Shown piece after piece: positions 25,067-34,259 of a DNA stretch of 64,000 bases (within the stretch, counting starts at the first letter, position 1; the number at the start of each line of letters is the position of its first letter). Under the pieces are notes generated by a model, which saw nothing but the letters and a program-made list of their open reading frames with translations, was not told the origin of the DNA and did no database searches. The stretch lies in NCBI GenBank assembly GCA_052318935.1, contig JBQRKO010000001.1; one strand, written 5' to 3'. Source of the DNA: Niallia sp052318935 (GTDB lineage: Bacteria; Bacillota; Bacilli; Bacillales; Cytobacillaceae). The position numbers and the translations under genes were made by a program.

Positions 25067-27196
25067 TTAAGAAGCAGGAGGAAAGGTTAAATGGAAAGAT
25101 GTTCCTTTATTTTTTTCACTATCAATAAAAACTTTTCCATTTAAGTTTTCGATTATTTTAAAGCTAACCATTAAGCCTAACCCGTTACCATCTTTTTTCG
25201 TTGTAAAAAAAGGCTCTCCTAATTTCTCTAATTGCTCTTTCTCCATACCAATACCAGTGTCTTTTATTATAATCTCAATTTCTTCTTTTACCTTCACTTT
25301 AACAAATATGTCTCCACCATTCGGCATCGCTTCTATCGCATTTTTGAAAAAATTTAAAAACACTTGCTTTAATTTATTTTCATCACATTCAATTACGACT
25401 TCTTCATTGTCATATTCAAAATGGATTTTACTCTTACTTTTTCTTAAATGGTAATCAAGTATGGATATAACATTTTTTATGATTGGAATTAATTCTTTTT
25501 TTTCCAGTACCGAAACAGTTGGTTTTGATAACAACATAAATTCTTCTACAATAGAATTTACTCGTTCAATTTCATCCAGAATAATAGTGAAAAATTCTTG
25601 CCGATTTTTGTCTAATTCATCCATACTTAGAAACTCTGTATATCCTTTAATGGATGTTAAAGGATTGCGAATTTCATGTGCAACACCTGCTGCCAGCTGC
25701 CCTACCGCTGCAAGTTTATCTTTGCGATGGAGAATTTCCTCTGTTCTTTTCTTGTCCGTTATATCGTTTCGAATTGCTAAGTATTGATAAATTTTATTGT
25801 TTTTATCTTGAAATGGAATGATGGTTGTATCCACCCAATAGTAGCTTCCATCTTTTGCTTTATTGCGAATTTCTCCCTTCCATACCCCGCCACTCGCTAT
25901 TGTTGTCCATAATTGTTGAAAGAATTCCTTCGAATGAAAACCTGAGTTCACAATACGATGATCATTTCCAATCAACTCTTCTCGTAAATATCCAGAAATT
26001 TTACAAAACTTATCATTTACACTCGTTATTTTCCCGCGTCTATCAGTAAATGCAATAATGCTAGATTGATCAAGAGCAAAGTTAATATCACTTACTTCTT
26101 TAATACTTTCTTCTAATTGAATTTGCACCTTTTTTTGTTCCGTTATATCTCGTCTTATCGAAACATATTGATACGGAATACCTTTTTTATTTACAAATGG
26201 AACGATTACTGTATCTACCCAATAAAATGTTCCATCTTTTGCCTTATTACGAATCCCTCCTTTCCAAATATCCCCTTTTGATATCGTTTTCCACATATCT
26301 CTAAAAAATTCAGGAGGGTGATAACTTGAATTTACGATTCGATGATTTTGGCCAATTAATTCGGAACGCTTAAATTTAGAAATTTCTACGAATTTATCAT
26401 TTACATATGTAATCATTCCATTATTATCCGTAAATACTACAATTGATGACTCATCAAGGGCATATTTCATATCACGAACATTTATATCACTTACAGCTAA
26501 CTTTTCTGTTATGAGCGTACTTGTACCAATTAGCCCACCTAAAATTAAAATAGTAATAAATAACACAACATAGACAATAAAGCTGTTGTAATAGTCTGGA
26601 GATAATTCATTCCATTTAATAGGTGTTGTTTTATTCAGCAACATATATTGACTAGTCAGCGTCACCAAAGTAATTACAAAACAACAAAATGGTCTAATAA
26701 AAGAAGAAGGGATTATCGACTTTTTCGTTCGATAAAAAGAAAACCAGATCGAAAAAGAAAAACCTGCAAACAATAACCCAAAGCTAATAAATAATGAAAA
26801 TAGATGATACTGAATTGTACTGCCTATTGAATATAATCCAATTACAAATACAGACAACATCGAAAAACTAAAAAATAATGCTCCAATATAAATTCGATGT
26901 TTATTATGTTCTTTATCTAATAATGAATAAAAGGCCATTCCACTAAAACAAATACCGACAAGCATCGATAATATGGTAATAGGAATTTCATAACTAGCTG
27001 TTGCATAAATATTATTTGCCATCATGCTGACAAAACTAAGAATCCAAAAACCAAAACCCATAGAAAAAGTGCTCGCTAAAAATAAGAATCGACTATTTTT
27101 TTCTGAATTTCTAACTAAATAAAATAAATCGAAGGAAGTAAACACTGCAACATACAATAAAAGTATGCTAACAATAATAAGAATGGTGCTGTACAA
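25067..27196 (-). CDS. Sensor histidine kinase with seven-helix N-terminus and two PAS domains
   Basis: This 709-residue membrane kinase has about seven membrane helices in residues 1-230, two PAS-PAC modules (about 240-355 and 365-480), a HisKA domain with GVAHEIRNPL (His near 506) and a HATPase_c domain with NFFKNAIEAM, DTGIGM and GNGLGLMVSFKI. The two PAS modules are near duplicates (NHRIVNSSYHPPEFFRDMW against DHRIVNSGFHSKEFFQQLW). The membrane part resembles an MHYT sensor that has lost its histidine motif. The TTG start at 27196 follows AGGAGGATG. No response regulator is adjacent, so it is an orphan kinase; a sporulation-type phosphorelay is possible but unproven. Confidence 0.85.
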   Translation of the reverse strand: MYSTILIIVSILLLYVAVFTSFDLFYLVRNSEKNSRFLFLASTFSMGFGFWILSFVSMMANNIYATASYEIPITILSMLVGICFSGMAFYSLLDKEHNKHRIYIGALFFSFSMLSVFVIGLYSIGSTIQYHLFSLFISFGLLFAGFSFSIWFSFYRTKKSIIPSSFIRPFCCFVITLVTLTSQYMLLNKTTPIKWNELSPDYYNSFIVYVVLFITILILGGLIGTSTLITEKLAVSDINVRDMKYALDESSIVVFTDNNGMITYVNDKFVEISKFKRSELIGQNHRIVNSSYHPPEFFRDMWKTISKGDIWKGGIRNKAKDGTFYWVDTVIVPFVNKKGIPYQYVSIRRDITEQKKVQIQLEESIKEVSDINFALDQSSIIAFTDRRGKITSVNDKFCKISGYLREELIGNDHRIVNSGFHSKEFFQQLWTTIASGGVWKGEIRNKAKDGSYYWVDTTIIPFQDKNNKIYQYLAIRNDITDKKRTEEILHRKDKLAAVGQLAAGVAHEIRNPLTSIKGYTEFLSMDELDKNRQEFFTIILDEIERVNSIVEEFMLLSKPTVSVLEKKELIPIIKNVISILDYHLRKSKSKIHFEYDNEEVVIECDENKLKQVFLNFFKNAIEAMPNGGDIFVKVKVKEEIEIIIKDTGIGMEKEQLEKLGEPFFTTKKDGNGLGLMVSFKIIENLNGKVFIDSEKNKGTSFHLTFPPAS

Positions 27197-27600
27197 TATT
27201 CATCCTCCTATACATAAAAATAAGTTTACTTAACATTTTACCCCCCCCAATCATTCTCGCCTAGTTAAAGCGTAATTATAGAAATGTTTCTTTATTATTC
27301 AAAATTAGCAACCTTTTCGTTTTTTAAGTTTTCAAAAATATGTTTCAACTATGATTGTAATGGAAATACAAATTATAGGAAAGTTTTTTTTACAAGCGAT
27401 GGAAATAAAACATTATACTGGATCAATTGATTTGCTGTATATTTTTCCATTTTATTAAATTACTATTCTGCTGATGAGAATATTTTTTTACTGTAGCAAA
27501 TTTCTATCATCAACTGCTGAATCCCCTCCAAAATTTTCTATATTTTTCTATCATATTTTTTGTTAATAAGCGAAAACTTTAATTAGGAGTGTGATAAGTA
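27197..27600. other. 404-base gap with a run of eight C
   Basis: The interval upstream of the kinase is AT-rich. It contains an unusual homopolymer of eight C at 27241-27248. No gene or clear promoter is assignable, though the promoters of the kinase and of the small gene at 27601 must lie here. Confidence 0.5.
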
Positions 27601-27750
27601 ATGAAGAAAAAACAACAAATTCTGAATGCAGAAAGTAAATCGCTGAACGCTCGTTTTCGAGGAGATTCACTTGATACATTGGCAAATATAGAAGAAACGA
27701 ATACAGCGTTAGCAAAAAAAGAAATAGAACAGCAACGAGATAATTTATAA
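27601..27750 (+). CDS. Small hydrophilic protein, 49 residues, unknown
   Basis: ATG 27601 follows TTAGGAGTGTG. The 49-residue product begins MKKKQQILNAESKSLNARF and ends with a charged, helical stretch (ALAKKEIEQQRDNL). Composition and size suggest a small spore or stress protein, but no family is recognised. An elaborate hairpin ending in a T-run lies just past the stop, which supports plus-strand transcription. A longer frame on the other strand has no ribosome binding site. Confidence 0.6.
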   Translation: MKKKQQILNAESKSLNARFRGDSLDTLANIEETNTALAKKEIEQQRDNL

Positions 27751-27793
27751 TACTTTAAAACGAAGTGTATCAAGAAGATTGTGAAATTAAAAA

Positions 27794-27865
27794 TGAACCT
27801 GTGAAAACTGCCAATAAGGAATATCTTATCGATTCTATGGCGTTTGCAGGTTCAATTCTTTTTTC
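27794..27865 (+). terminator. Structured terminator after the 49-residue gene
   Basis: TGAACCTG and CAGGTTCA form the base. Inside, AAAC-GCC pairs with GGCGTTT around a one-base bulge, and ATAAG pairs with CTTAT. TTCTTTTTTCC follows. Confidence 0.65.
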
Positions 27866-27867
27866 CC

Positions 27868-28053
27868 TCAATTATTTATTTGCGGTAATTCTCTCATTTC
27901 AACAGAAGTTTCATTTCCGCATAACGGACATTTTAAATCTTCTGTCGCAAAATCCTTTCTCATCCATCCATTACAGGAATTACATGCATATACCTCTAAA
28001 TTTATTAACACTTCTTCTGGTTTTTCTTCTAACCCTTTTCTATTGAAAAATAT
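27868..28053 (-). CDS. ydjO: YdjO-family zinc-ribbon protein with an apparent ATA start
   Basis: The 61-residue product has two CxxC pairs (CNSC at 24-27 and CPLC at 42-45) around GWMRKDFA, the pattern of the cold-inducible YdjO family. The frame has no ATG, GTG or TTG at its proper beginning. Eight bases after the ribosome binding site AAAGGGGG stands ATA (28051-28053), followed by TTTTTCAATAGAAAA for FFNRK, the usual N-terminus of the family after Met. Later in-frame GTG or ATG codons would cut into the domain. Either ATA is used as start, as is rarely seen, or the start codon has mutated and the gene is silenced. Confidence 0.7.
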   Translation of the reverse strand: MFFNRKGLEEKPEEVLINLEVYACNSCNGWMRKDFATEDLKCPLCGNETSVEMRELPQINN

Positions 28054-28113
28054 TGGAATCGCCCCCTTTTTAAGTTAGTATGACCAATATTAAATAAATT
28101 AGTAATATTTTTT

Positions 28114-28322
28114 GGCTGTTTTCATATAGATTGTTGTTTTTAAACCCGAAGCCTAAATACACTTCGCTTTCCGTGGGCGAGCGTCGAGCCTCCTCGTCGC
28201 ATACGCTCCTGTGGGGTCTCGTCTTTCTCGCATTCCCACAGGAGTCTACGTGTATGCAGGCTGCTAAGAAATACTTTTTCTCCCATTTTCCATGTAAAAA
28301 ACAACAAACTTTGAGAACAGCC
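28114..28322 (+). repeat. Dispersed repeat family B, complete copy
   Basis: This 209-base copy has imperfect terminal inverted repeats (GGCTGTTTTCATATAG and its counterpart ending GAGAACAGCC). It has inner arms around AAGCCTAAATACAC and GTGTATGCAGGCTGC, and a core pair CTCCTGTGGG/CCCACAGGAG. The closest relative lies at 35625-35831 in reverse orientation. Confidence 0.88.
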
Positions 28323-28428
28323 TATTTTTTAAAAAGGGATGCGCTTTATTAATACATGCATGCTAATAATTGTGCAACTATTAGCATGCTCGGCTCTTTA
28401 TATTTTCGGTTTATTAAAATCATTTTTG

Positions 28429-30585
28429 TTATTTACTTTGACTGAGTTTTTCCAATTCCAGTTTGGCTAAAACGATTTTGATCATAAAATAGCTAATATG
28501 CTCTGGCACCAACTCTTTTATTGGCTTTAATTTATCTGCACCAACTTGACTTATTGCAGATAATACTTGTGATTCATCTGAAGCTGTAATAAACTTGCTC
28601 CAATCTACATTTTTCCCTTCTTTTCCTGAGCGAAGAAGATGATTCTCGATCGTTATATTGCTTAATTCTCGTTGATCTGCAATTTCGTTTATGGTTAACC
28701 CAGATTGAAATAACTCATAGCTGATAAAATGAGAATTTTCTACCGCTTCTTTTTTCTTTCTTTTCGTGGAATGAACAGTTGTTTGCACGATTGATTTATC
28801 TACTTTTTCTTCAGGATAACTACTTCTGAAACGAGCAATTGCTTCAATTATTATTTCTCCGTACTTTTTCAGCTTTAACTCTCCAACCCCTTTTATGTTA
28901 GAAAACTCATTCATAGTAGCTGGTTCATTTGCTGCAATGAGGCGTAAGGTTTCATCAGAAAAAATGATAAACGGGGCAACGTTTTCTTCTTCGGCGATCT
29001 TCTTTCTAATGGATCGCAAATGTTGAAATAGGACATTATCTTCAGCCAATTTATTAGCAACTACTTGCTCTTTTCGTAATACCGTTTTTTTTCCTAACAA
29101 TACTTCTTTTCCTTTAATAGTAACCTTTAGTATCGGCAGAGTGCCTGTTGTCACCTCGATATAAGAGTCAGAAATTAAAAACTCGATAAAATCACTTACA
29201 TCCTTGGCAGACTGCTCCTTCATTAGTCCATATGTCTTTATGTTATGCAGAGAAAAATCGATCAGTTTTTTATTCCGGGAACCAGTTAAAACTTGTGCAA
29301 CCATTGTTTTGCCGAATCTTTCACCCATTCGTATGATACAAGACAGCACTTTTTGCGCATCTGTTGTTACATCTACAACCAACCTGTCATCATTACAATT
29401 GCTGCATCTTTCACATTTCTGCCCAGATAATTCCCCAAAATACTTAAGAATATATTCTTGTAAACATTCTTCTGTATGGCAATAATTGATCATTGCCTGC
29501 AGCTTATCAAGATCCTGTTTTTGCTTATTCGGGTCATTAGTCGTTTGATCAATCAAAAACCGTTGAATCCTTATATCTTGTGCAGAATATAATACGATAC
29601 ATTCACTTGGCAACCCATCTCTGCCAGCACGGCCAGCTTCTTGATAGTAGCTTTCCATATTTTTTGGGAGCTGATAATGAATACAGTAACGAATATTTGA
29701 TTTGTCAATTCCCATTCCAAAAGCTGTTGTTGCGACCATAATTAAACAATCGTCGTTTATAAATCGCTGTTGTTCTCTTGCTCGATCAGCATCCAGCATA
29801 CCCCCATGGTATTTTGCCACCTGCAGATTTTTCTTTTTTAAGCGTTCATACAACTTTTCGACATCCTGTCTGGTCGCTGCATATATAATGCCTGACTCCT
29901 CTTTATTTTTAGAAATAAATGAATCAATATAGGTTAATCTGTTCTCTCCTTTCACAACAGAAAAGGAAAGATTTTTCCTTTCAAATCCAGTAATAACAGT
30001 ATGCTGTTCATTTATTTGCAATTGTGTACAAATATCTTTTTGAACCTGTGGCGTTGCCGTTGCAGTAAGTGCTGCTATTATTGGTTTTTTATGTAGTTTA
30101 TTGATCATCTTTCCTAGTCGAGAATAGCTAGGTCGAAAATCGTGTCCCCACTGAGATATACAATGAGCTTCATCCACTGCGATTAATGGAATTTCGACTT
30201 CGTTTAAGATATCGATAAAAAAATCTGCCTCTAACCGTTCTGGTGCCACATATAAAAGCTTGTATTTCCCTGCTTTAATTGCATTTACTCTTTCTTCTAC
30301 CTCCACCATTTGTAAAGTGCTGTTTATAAACGTAGCAGGAATACCAACTGCTGTTAATGTATCCACTTGATCCTTCATTAAGGAAATGAGTGGGGAAATA
30401 ACAATGGTAACGCCATTAAAAATCATCGCTGGAACTTGATAACAAATCGATTTACCCCCACCTGTCGGCATGATGCATGCAACATTTTCTCCATTTAACA
30501 AGTAGTCAATTACCTGTGCTTGTCCATTTCTAAATTGCTCATAACCAAAATACTCTTTTAATATGGTTAACGCTTTATTAAACAT
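28429..30585 (-). CDS. recQ: ATP-dependent DNA helicase RecQ
   Basis: This 718-residue 3'-5' helicase acts in recombination and fork repair. The helicase core has MPTGGGKSICYQVP (motif I), VDEAHCISQWGHDFRPSY (motifs II and 0-like loop) and QEAGRAGRDGLPS (motif VI). A zinc-binding cluster follows (CLQEYILKYFG...CERCSNC), then a winged-helix RQC domain, an HRDC domain near residues 510-585 and a C-terminal helix-turn-helix region near 610-710. ATG 30585 was taken as start; GGGAGGG is 13 bases upstream, rather far, and a TTG 27 bases earlier is the alternative. It stands alone on its strand. Confidence 0.93.
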   Translation of the reverse strand: MFNKALTILKEYFGYEQFRNGQAQVIDYLLNGENVACIMPTGGGKSICYQVPAMIFNGVTIVISPLISLMKDQVDTLTAVGIPATFINSTLQMVEVEERVNAIKAGKYKLLYVAPERLEADFFIDILNEVEIPLIAVDEAHCISQWGHDFRPSYSRLGKMINKLHKKPIIAALTATATPQVQKDICTQLQINEQHTVITGFERKNLSFSVVKGENRLTYIDSFISKNKEESGIIYAATRQDVEKLYERLKKKNLQVAKYHGGMLDADRAREQQRFINDDCLIMVATTAFGMGIDKSNIRYCIHYQLPKNMESYYQEAGRAGRDGLPSECIVLYSAQDIRIQRFLIDQTTNDPNKQKQDLDKLQAMINYCHTEECLQEYILKYFGELSGQKCERCSNCNDDRLVVDVTTDAQKVLSCIIRMGERFGKTMVAQVLTGSRNKKLIDFSLHNIKTYGLMKEQSAKDVSDFIEFLISDSYIEVTTGTLPILKVTIKGKEVLLGKKTVLRKEQVVANKLAEDNVLFQHLRSIRKKIAEEENVAPFIIFSDETLRLIAANEPATMNEFSNIKGVGELKLKKYGEIIIEAIARFRSSYPEEKVDKSIVQTTVHSTKRKKKEAVENSHFISYELFQSGLTINEIADQRELSNITIENHLLRSGKEGKNVDWSKFITASDESQVLSAISQVGADKLKPIKELVPEHISYFMIKIVLAKLELEKLSQSK

Positions 30586-30679
30586 ATTTTCACTAAAACC
30601 CTCCCAAATCAATAGAATGGTGTTCTCTTATATATTTTATCATGAAATTCCAAACCAAAATCTAAAAAATAAAAGAGAT

Positions 30680-30708
30680 CTTATAAGCCGGTGCTGCCGG
30701 CTTATAAG
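30680..30708 (-). terminator. Terminator after the first yjcZ-type gene
   Basis: CTTATAAGCCGG and CCGGCTTATAAG make a perfect 12-bp stem with a 5-base loop. On the minus strand GATCTCTTTTATTTTTT follows. Confidence 0.85.
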
Positions 30709-30728
30709 AAAGTCCCCTATTTATTATC

Positions 30729-30890
30729 TTATAACCAAGCTGCACCAACGATGATTAATAAAATAAATAATACTACAATTAATACAAAGCCACTTCCATA
30801 ACCACAACCTGTTGCAACTGGTGCTACTGGGGCTGCATAACCACATCCATATGAACTTCCACAACCGTAACCGCCATAACCGTATGCCAT
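30729..30890 (-). CDS. yjcZ: YjcZ-family sporulation protein
   Basis: This 53-residue protein has a glycine- and tyrosine-rich start (MAYGYGGYGCGSSYGCGY), a short proline-valine linker and the typical hydrophobic end GFVLIVVLFILLIIVGAAW. YjcZ proteins are small membrane proteins made during sporulation; their function is unknown. It follows a second member of the family on the same strand and is closed by a strong terminator. The family is usually missed because of its size. Confidence 0.88.
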   Translation of the reverse strand: MAYGYGGYGCGSSYGCGYAAPVAPVATGCGYGSGFVLIVVLFILLIIVGAAWL

Positions 30891-30918
30891 TTATTTAACA
30901 CTCCTTATTTGTTTTATA

Positions 30919-31035
30919 TTAATAACAACAACCGATATAGCTTGAACCTACAATGATTAATAAAATGAATAGCACTACTAGTAGAGCAAACCCTCCACCA
31001 AAACTTTCTCTATATTCTTCTGGATGACCACTCAT
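30919..31035 (-). CDS. YjcZ-family sporulation protein, short form
   Basis: This 38-residue product (MSGHPEEYRESFGGGFALLV, then VLFILLIIVGSSYIGCCY) keeps the GGGFALLVVLFILLIIVG membrane segment of the YjcZ family with a charged N-terminus. GGGAGGTGG precedes ATG 31035. It lies 28 bases before the longer yjcZ gene, so the two form a small spore operon. Confidence 0.85.
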   Translation of the reverse strand: MSGHPEEYRESFGGGFALLVVLFILLIIVGSSYIGCCY

Positions 31036-31132
31036 TTAATCCACCTCCCTCATACACATAAGCATCATATGTATGGAAAGCTTGTCAGGAATGGGCACTT
31101 TATTATTTTATAAAAAATTATTTTACTTTTCT

Positions 31133-31282
31133 AAGTATAAAAGTTTTCAACTTAGACGAGTGTCTAGCTCCAGCACCTAGCTCCTGTGAAGGATAACCTC
31201 TTGTCTCTAAAAGTAAATGACACTTTTTGAGCCAAGAAAACATTTTTCTTCTGGGCTGAACAAGGCGATTCCGCTTTTCTTA
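31133..31282 (-). repeat. Dispersed repeat family A, reverse copy
   Basis: Read on the minus strand it starts AAGAAAAGCGGAATCGCCTT and ends TTGAAAACTTTTATACTTAG. It lies between the small gene at 31416 and the yjcZ pair and follows the former in the same direction. Confidence 0.85.
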
Positions 31283-31323
31283 TAATTTCGTTATGTATAA
31301 GCAATATTAACTCAAGGGATAAA

Positions 31324-31392
31324 GCATTTCTTTTTGATTTCTAAACAATAAAATCGAACAATCTTTTTTGTTATGAAAACAGAAAGAAATGC
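31324..31392 (-). terminator. Possible terminator after the gene at 31416
   Basis: GCATTTCTTT and AAAGAAATGC are exact complements 49 bases apart with a smaller AACA/TGTT hairpin inside. The T-run after it on the minus strand is weak. Confidence 0.4.
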
Positions 31393-31415
31393 CTGTGGTA
31401 TTAATTAACTGATTA

Positions 31416-31706
31416 TTAAAAAAACGGAATAAATGCTAAAGCTGCAATTAGCCCAAGGGAAATGCCAATAGCTGCCCCTGCAAAGCCCCAACCAAATCCC
31501 CAGCCAGGACCTGGACCGTAACCTCTATAATAACCGAAGCCAAAGCCACCGTAATTTCTGCGACTTCCTCCTAATGGTCGAATAAACACTTTATTACGTG
31601 TTACCCTATCAATAATGCCAGTGTGTACTTTGCCATCATGTGTTCTAATACGAACGCATTTTCCAATTCCATTTGAACACTGATGATAATATTGATTACC
31701 AGACAT
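31416..31706 (-). CDS. Small protein with barrel-like N-terminus and glycine-rich membrane end
   Basis: The 96-residue product has a beta-rich N-terminal part (CVRIRTHDGKVHTGIIDRVT), reminiscent of small Sm- or SH3-like barrels. A glycine/tyrosine-rich middle (GGFGFGYYRGYGPGPGWG) and a hydrophobic C-terminus (AGAAIGISLGLIAALAFIPF) follow. GGAGGTG stands six bases before the ATG. Similar small Gly-rich proteins occur near spore genes in Bacillus, but I do not recognise a named family. Its closeness to the yjcZ pair hints at a spore role. Confidence 0.7.
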   Translation of the reverse strand: MSGNQYYHQCSNGIGKCVRIRTHDGKVHTGIIDRVTRNKVFIRPLGGSRRNYGGFGFGYYRGYGPGPGWGFGWGFAGAAIGISLGLIAALAFIPFF

Positions 31707-31952
31707 ATTTTACACCTCCAACGTTTGCTCTTTACTATACTATGTACAAGTGTAAGGAATGGATGGACAACCGTCATAAGATAATAGCGGATTTTAGTTA
31801 CAAATCGTCAATCAAAATAAAAATCACCGACCTAGACAGTTCCAGGTCAATGACAAGTCATTCTCGTTTATTTGTTTTCATCATTTTAAAGATTGGAGAA
31901 AGTCCCTTCTAAGTGTAGTATTATTAGAAAACGGTTTCTCATTATCCACTAT

Positions 31953-33143
31953 CTATATTGATTCTACTATCTCTTTATTGTTGATATATTTTTCTGCTTT
32001 CTCTATTTTTAGTAATAAAATAGTTAATACAACTCCTACGGAAGTTACTACACAAAAAAATAAATACACATAAAAGATATTAAACTGATCAAAAATAATA
32101 CCACCAACAAACGTATTAAACCAAGTTCCAAGACCATTTCCGATGGCAGAATAAAATGTAATAGCGGTTGCCATCATATGTGAGGGTGCAATTTTTTTGA
32201 CATATTGCAATCCCACTGGAATAAATAGCCCTACTCCAAATCCTTGTAAAAACGCAGTAGCATATATAATCATCAAATTTGGTTCAGTGAAATATAAAAT
32301 CCACCTAACCAATGAAAGGATTCCTGATAATAAAGCAATTTCCAATAATCCAAATTTATTAATCCATTTACCAGCTATCTTCATGAAAGGAACTTCTGAT
32401 AACACAGCAATTAAAAAGGCTATTCCGATACCTGTAAACGTTCCTCCACTGTTCTCTACAAATAAACCAAAAAAAGTATTATTAGCCAAGTTAGGACTAA
32501 AAATCATAAATGTAACGACTAAAAACATCATATATTTTTTTTGGACAACCAACTGTTTTATTCCTTTAAAAGGATTATTATTCGTTGCTGGTTTAGCCTT
32601 TGGCATTTTATTTGTAGAAAAGGAACAAATAAGAAAAGAAATAAAAAAAGAAATAAAAATAATACTAGGCTTTATTTCAGACAATTTTCCCATTATAAAT
32701 ACAGCAATACCAAATCCTAATGCCCCAAACATTCTAATATGGCCATAATCTAATTTATAATCACTAGTGAATTTAATCGTAATGCTGTCGGATAACGGAA
32801 CAATCGCACTTTGAAAAATAGCAAGAATAATTGCTATGAAAAAAATCCAAAGAAATGTATCAAAAAACAGAAATCCTAAACTGAATATTCCTGTAAAAAA
32901 TGTACATAATCTAAGAATAGTTGATGGATTGTTTCTTTTATCTGAAATCATTCCCCAAATGGGTTGAAAAAAGATAGTGACTACCGGTCCTATTGACATA
33001 ACTATTCCAATTTCAAAGCCGGACAATCCAATGGAATTATTTAAATACACGCCTAAAAAAGGAAGTAAACTCCCAGTGCCAAAAAACGAAAAAAAATAAA
33101 AAGCCTGTAATATATAACTATTTCTAATAATTTGGTTTTTCAT
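31953..33143 (-). CDS. MFS transporter of the HcaT/LacY-like type
   Basis: This 396-residue protein has twelve predicted membrane helices in two halves. Conserved MFS features are FQPIWGMISDKRNN between helices 2 and 3 and IRMFGALGFGIAVFI in helix 5. The second half begins with MMFLVVTFMIFSPNLANNTF. The pattern resembles the phenylpropionate/nucleoside-type MFS_1-like group (YwbF in Bacillus subtilis). AAAGGAGTACG precedes the ATG. No neighbouring enzyme indicates the substrate. Confidence 0.82.
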   Translation of the reverse strand: MKNQIIRNSYILQAFYFFSFFGTGSLLPFLGVYLNNSIGLSGFEIGIVMSIGPVVTIFFQPIWGMISDKRNNPSTILRLCTFFTGIFSLGFLFFDTFLWIFFIAIILAIFQSAIVPLSDSITIKFTSDYKLDYGHIRMFGALGFGIAVFIMGKLSEIKPSIIFISFFISFLICSFSTNKMPKAKPATNNNPFKGIKQLVVQKKYMMFLVVTFMIFSPNLANNTFFGLFVENSGGTFTGIGIAFLIAVLSEVPFMKIAGKWINKFGLLEIALLSGILSLVRWILYFTEPNLMIIYATAFLQGFGVGLFIPVGLQYVKKIAPSHMMATAITFYSAIGNGLGTWFNTFVGGIIFDQFNIFYVYLFFCVVTSVGVVLTILLLKIEKAEKYINNKEIVESI

Positions 33144-33408
33144 TATCTCGTACTCCTTTGCTTGTCCATTATACCTTAAGAATACAAGTCAATAAATGGG
33201 GGAATAGTAAATAATCCATCTAATTCTACCTTTTAATGTCTGTACAAAAAGGTAATAATTTAGAAAATAAAGTGCGATGTTACATAGCTCCCTGCAACGT
33301 TGAAGATCTTATTTAGATACATGAGCAAACCAACGACCTTCTCTCTTGATTGTCCTTACGCTCGGACACACACTTTTCACTAAATGCTTACGACAAGGAG
33401 AAATAAAA

Positions 33409-34140
33409 ATGTTAGAAGCAGCGATTTGGGGTGCATTAGCAAGTATGTCCTTGTTAATTGGTTCTATTATTGGTATTTTTTTCACCATTCCAAAAAAAAT
33501 TATTGCTTATTTAATGGCGTTAGGAACAGGTGTTTTAATCGGTGCCTCTTCTTTTGACTTATTAATAGAATCTTTACATATAAGTGGACTTTGTTTTACC
33601 ATCTCATCTTTTCTTAGTGGATCTTTTCTATTTACTATTATTGAACTATTTTTATACAAAAAAGGTGGAGCAAATCGAAAACGTTCCAATAAAAAAACAG
33701 ACAATCATTCTGGCATAGCTATCTTTGCAGGAACATTAATGGATGCGATTCCAGAATCATTAATCATTGGCTTAAGTATTCTTACAAACAATAAAGTTGA
33801 TGCTTTATTTATCCTTGCTATATTTATTAGTAATTTTCCAGAAGCGTTATCTTCTACAGTAGGATTAAAAATGGGAGGCTTTACGAATAACAAAATAGTC
33901 AGTTTATGGGCAAGCGTCGTGTTTATTTCAAGTATCAGCAGTTTAATTGGGTTTATTTTCCTTAAAAATTTTTCCGAGGTTGCAATAGCAAATATTGAGG
34001 CGTTTGGTGCTGGTGGCTTGGTTGCAATGGTATGTTCTACTATGCTTCCAGAAGCATTTGAAAAAGGTGGGCCTATTATTGGATTTATTACTTGTTTCGG
34101 ATTAATGATCTCCTTAACACTTACTTATATTTCCTTTTAA
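33409..34140 (+). CDS. ZIP-family metal transporter
   Basis: This 243-residue protein has about eight membrane segments and the ZIP metal-site helices: AGTLMDAIPESLIIGLS (helix 4) and FISNFPEALSSTVGLKMGG (helix 5). The usual helix-4 histidine is replaced by Asp in MDAIPES, a variant seen in some prokaryotic members. ATG 33409 is preferred over a frame start 21 codons upstream because AAGGAG lies eight bases ahead. Zinc, iron or manganese uptake is likely; I see no Zur or MntR box. Confidence 0.83.
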   Translation: MLEAAIWGALASMSLLIGSIIGIFFTIPKKIIAYLMALGTGVLIGASSFDLLIESLHISGLCFTISSFLSGSFLFTIIELFLYKKGGANRKRSNKKTDNHSGIAIFAGTLMDAIPESLIIGLSILTNNKVDALFILAIFISNFPEALSSTVGLKMGGFTNNKIVSLWASVVFISSISSLIGFIFLKNFSEVAIANIEAFGAGGLVAMVCSTMLPEAFEKGGPIIGFITCFGLMISLTLTYISF

Positions 34141-34144
34141 TCAG

Positions 34145-34255
34145 TTCCCCATGCCATTTTAGAAGATGTTCAAAAAAGCACCAAATCATAAGCCTTCGTT
34201 TGCTTGCTTCCAAATTGCTACCTTTTTAAACACGTGCTTTTAGGAACATGGGGAA
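34145..34255. terminator. Long nested hairpin between convergent genes
   Basis: TTCCCCATG and CATGGGGAA pair over 9 bp at the base, and AAAAGCAC with GTGCTTTT pair inside. It lies between the stops of the ZIP and FNT genes and probably ends both transcripts. Confidence 0.6.
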
Positions 34256-34259
34256 TAAC

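Noticed and set aside
27579..27773. 64-codon minus-strand frame opposite the 49-residue gene
   Set aside because: It has no ribosome binding site and is the antisense of a frame that has one plus a terminator.
28131..28352. Frame across the repeat near 28.2 kb
   Set aside because: It lies wholly within the family B repeat, and similar frames appear in the other copies because of the repeat itself.
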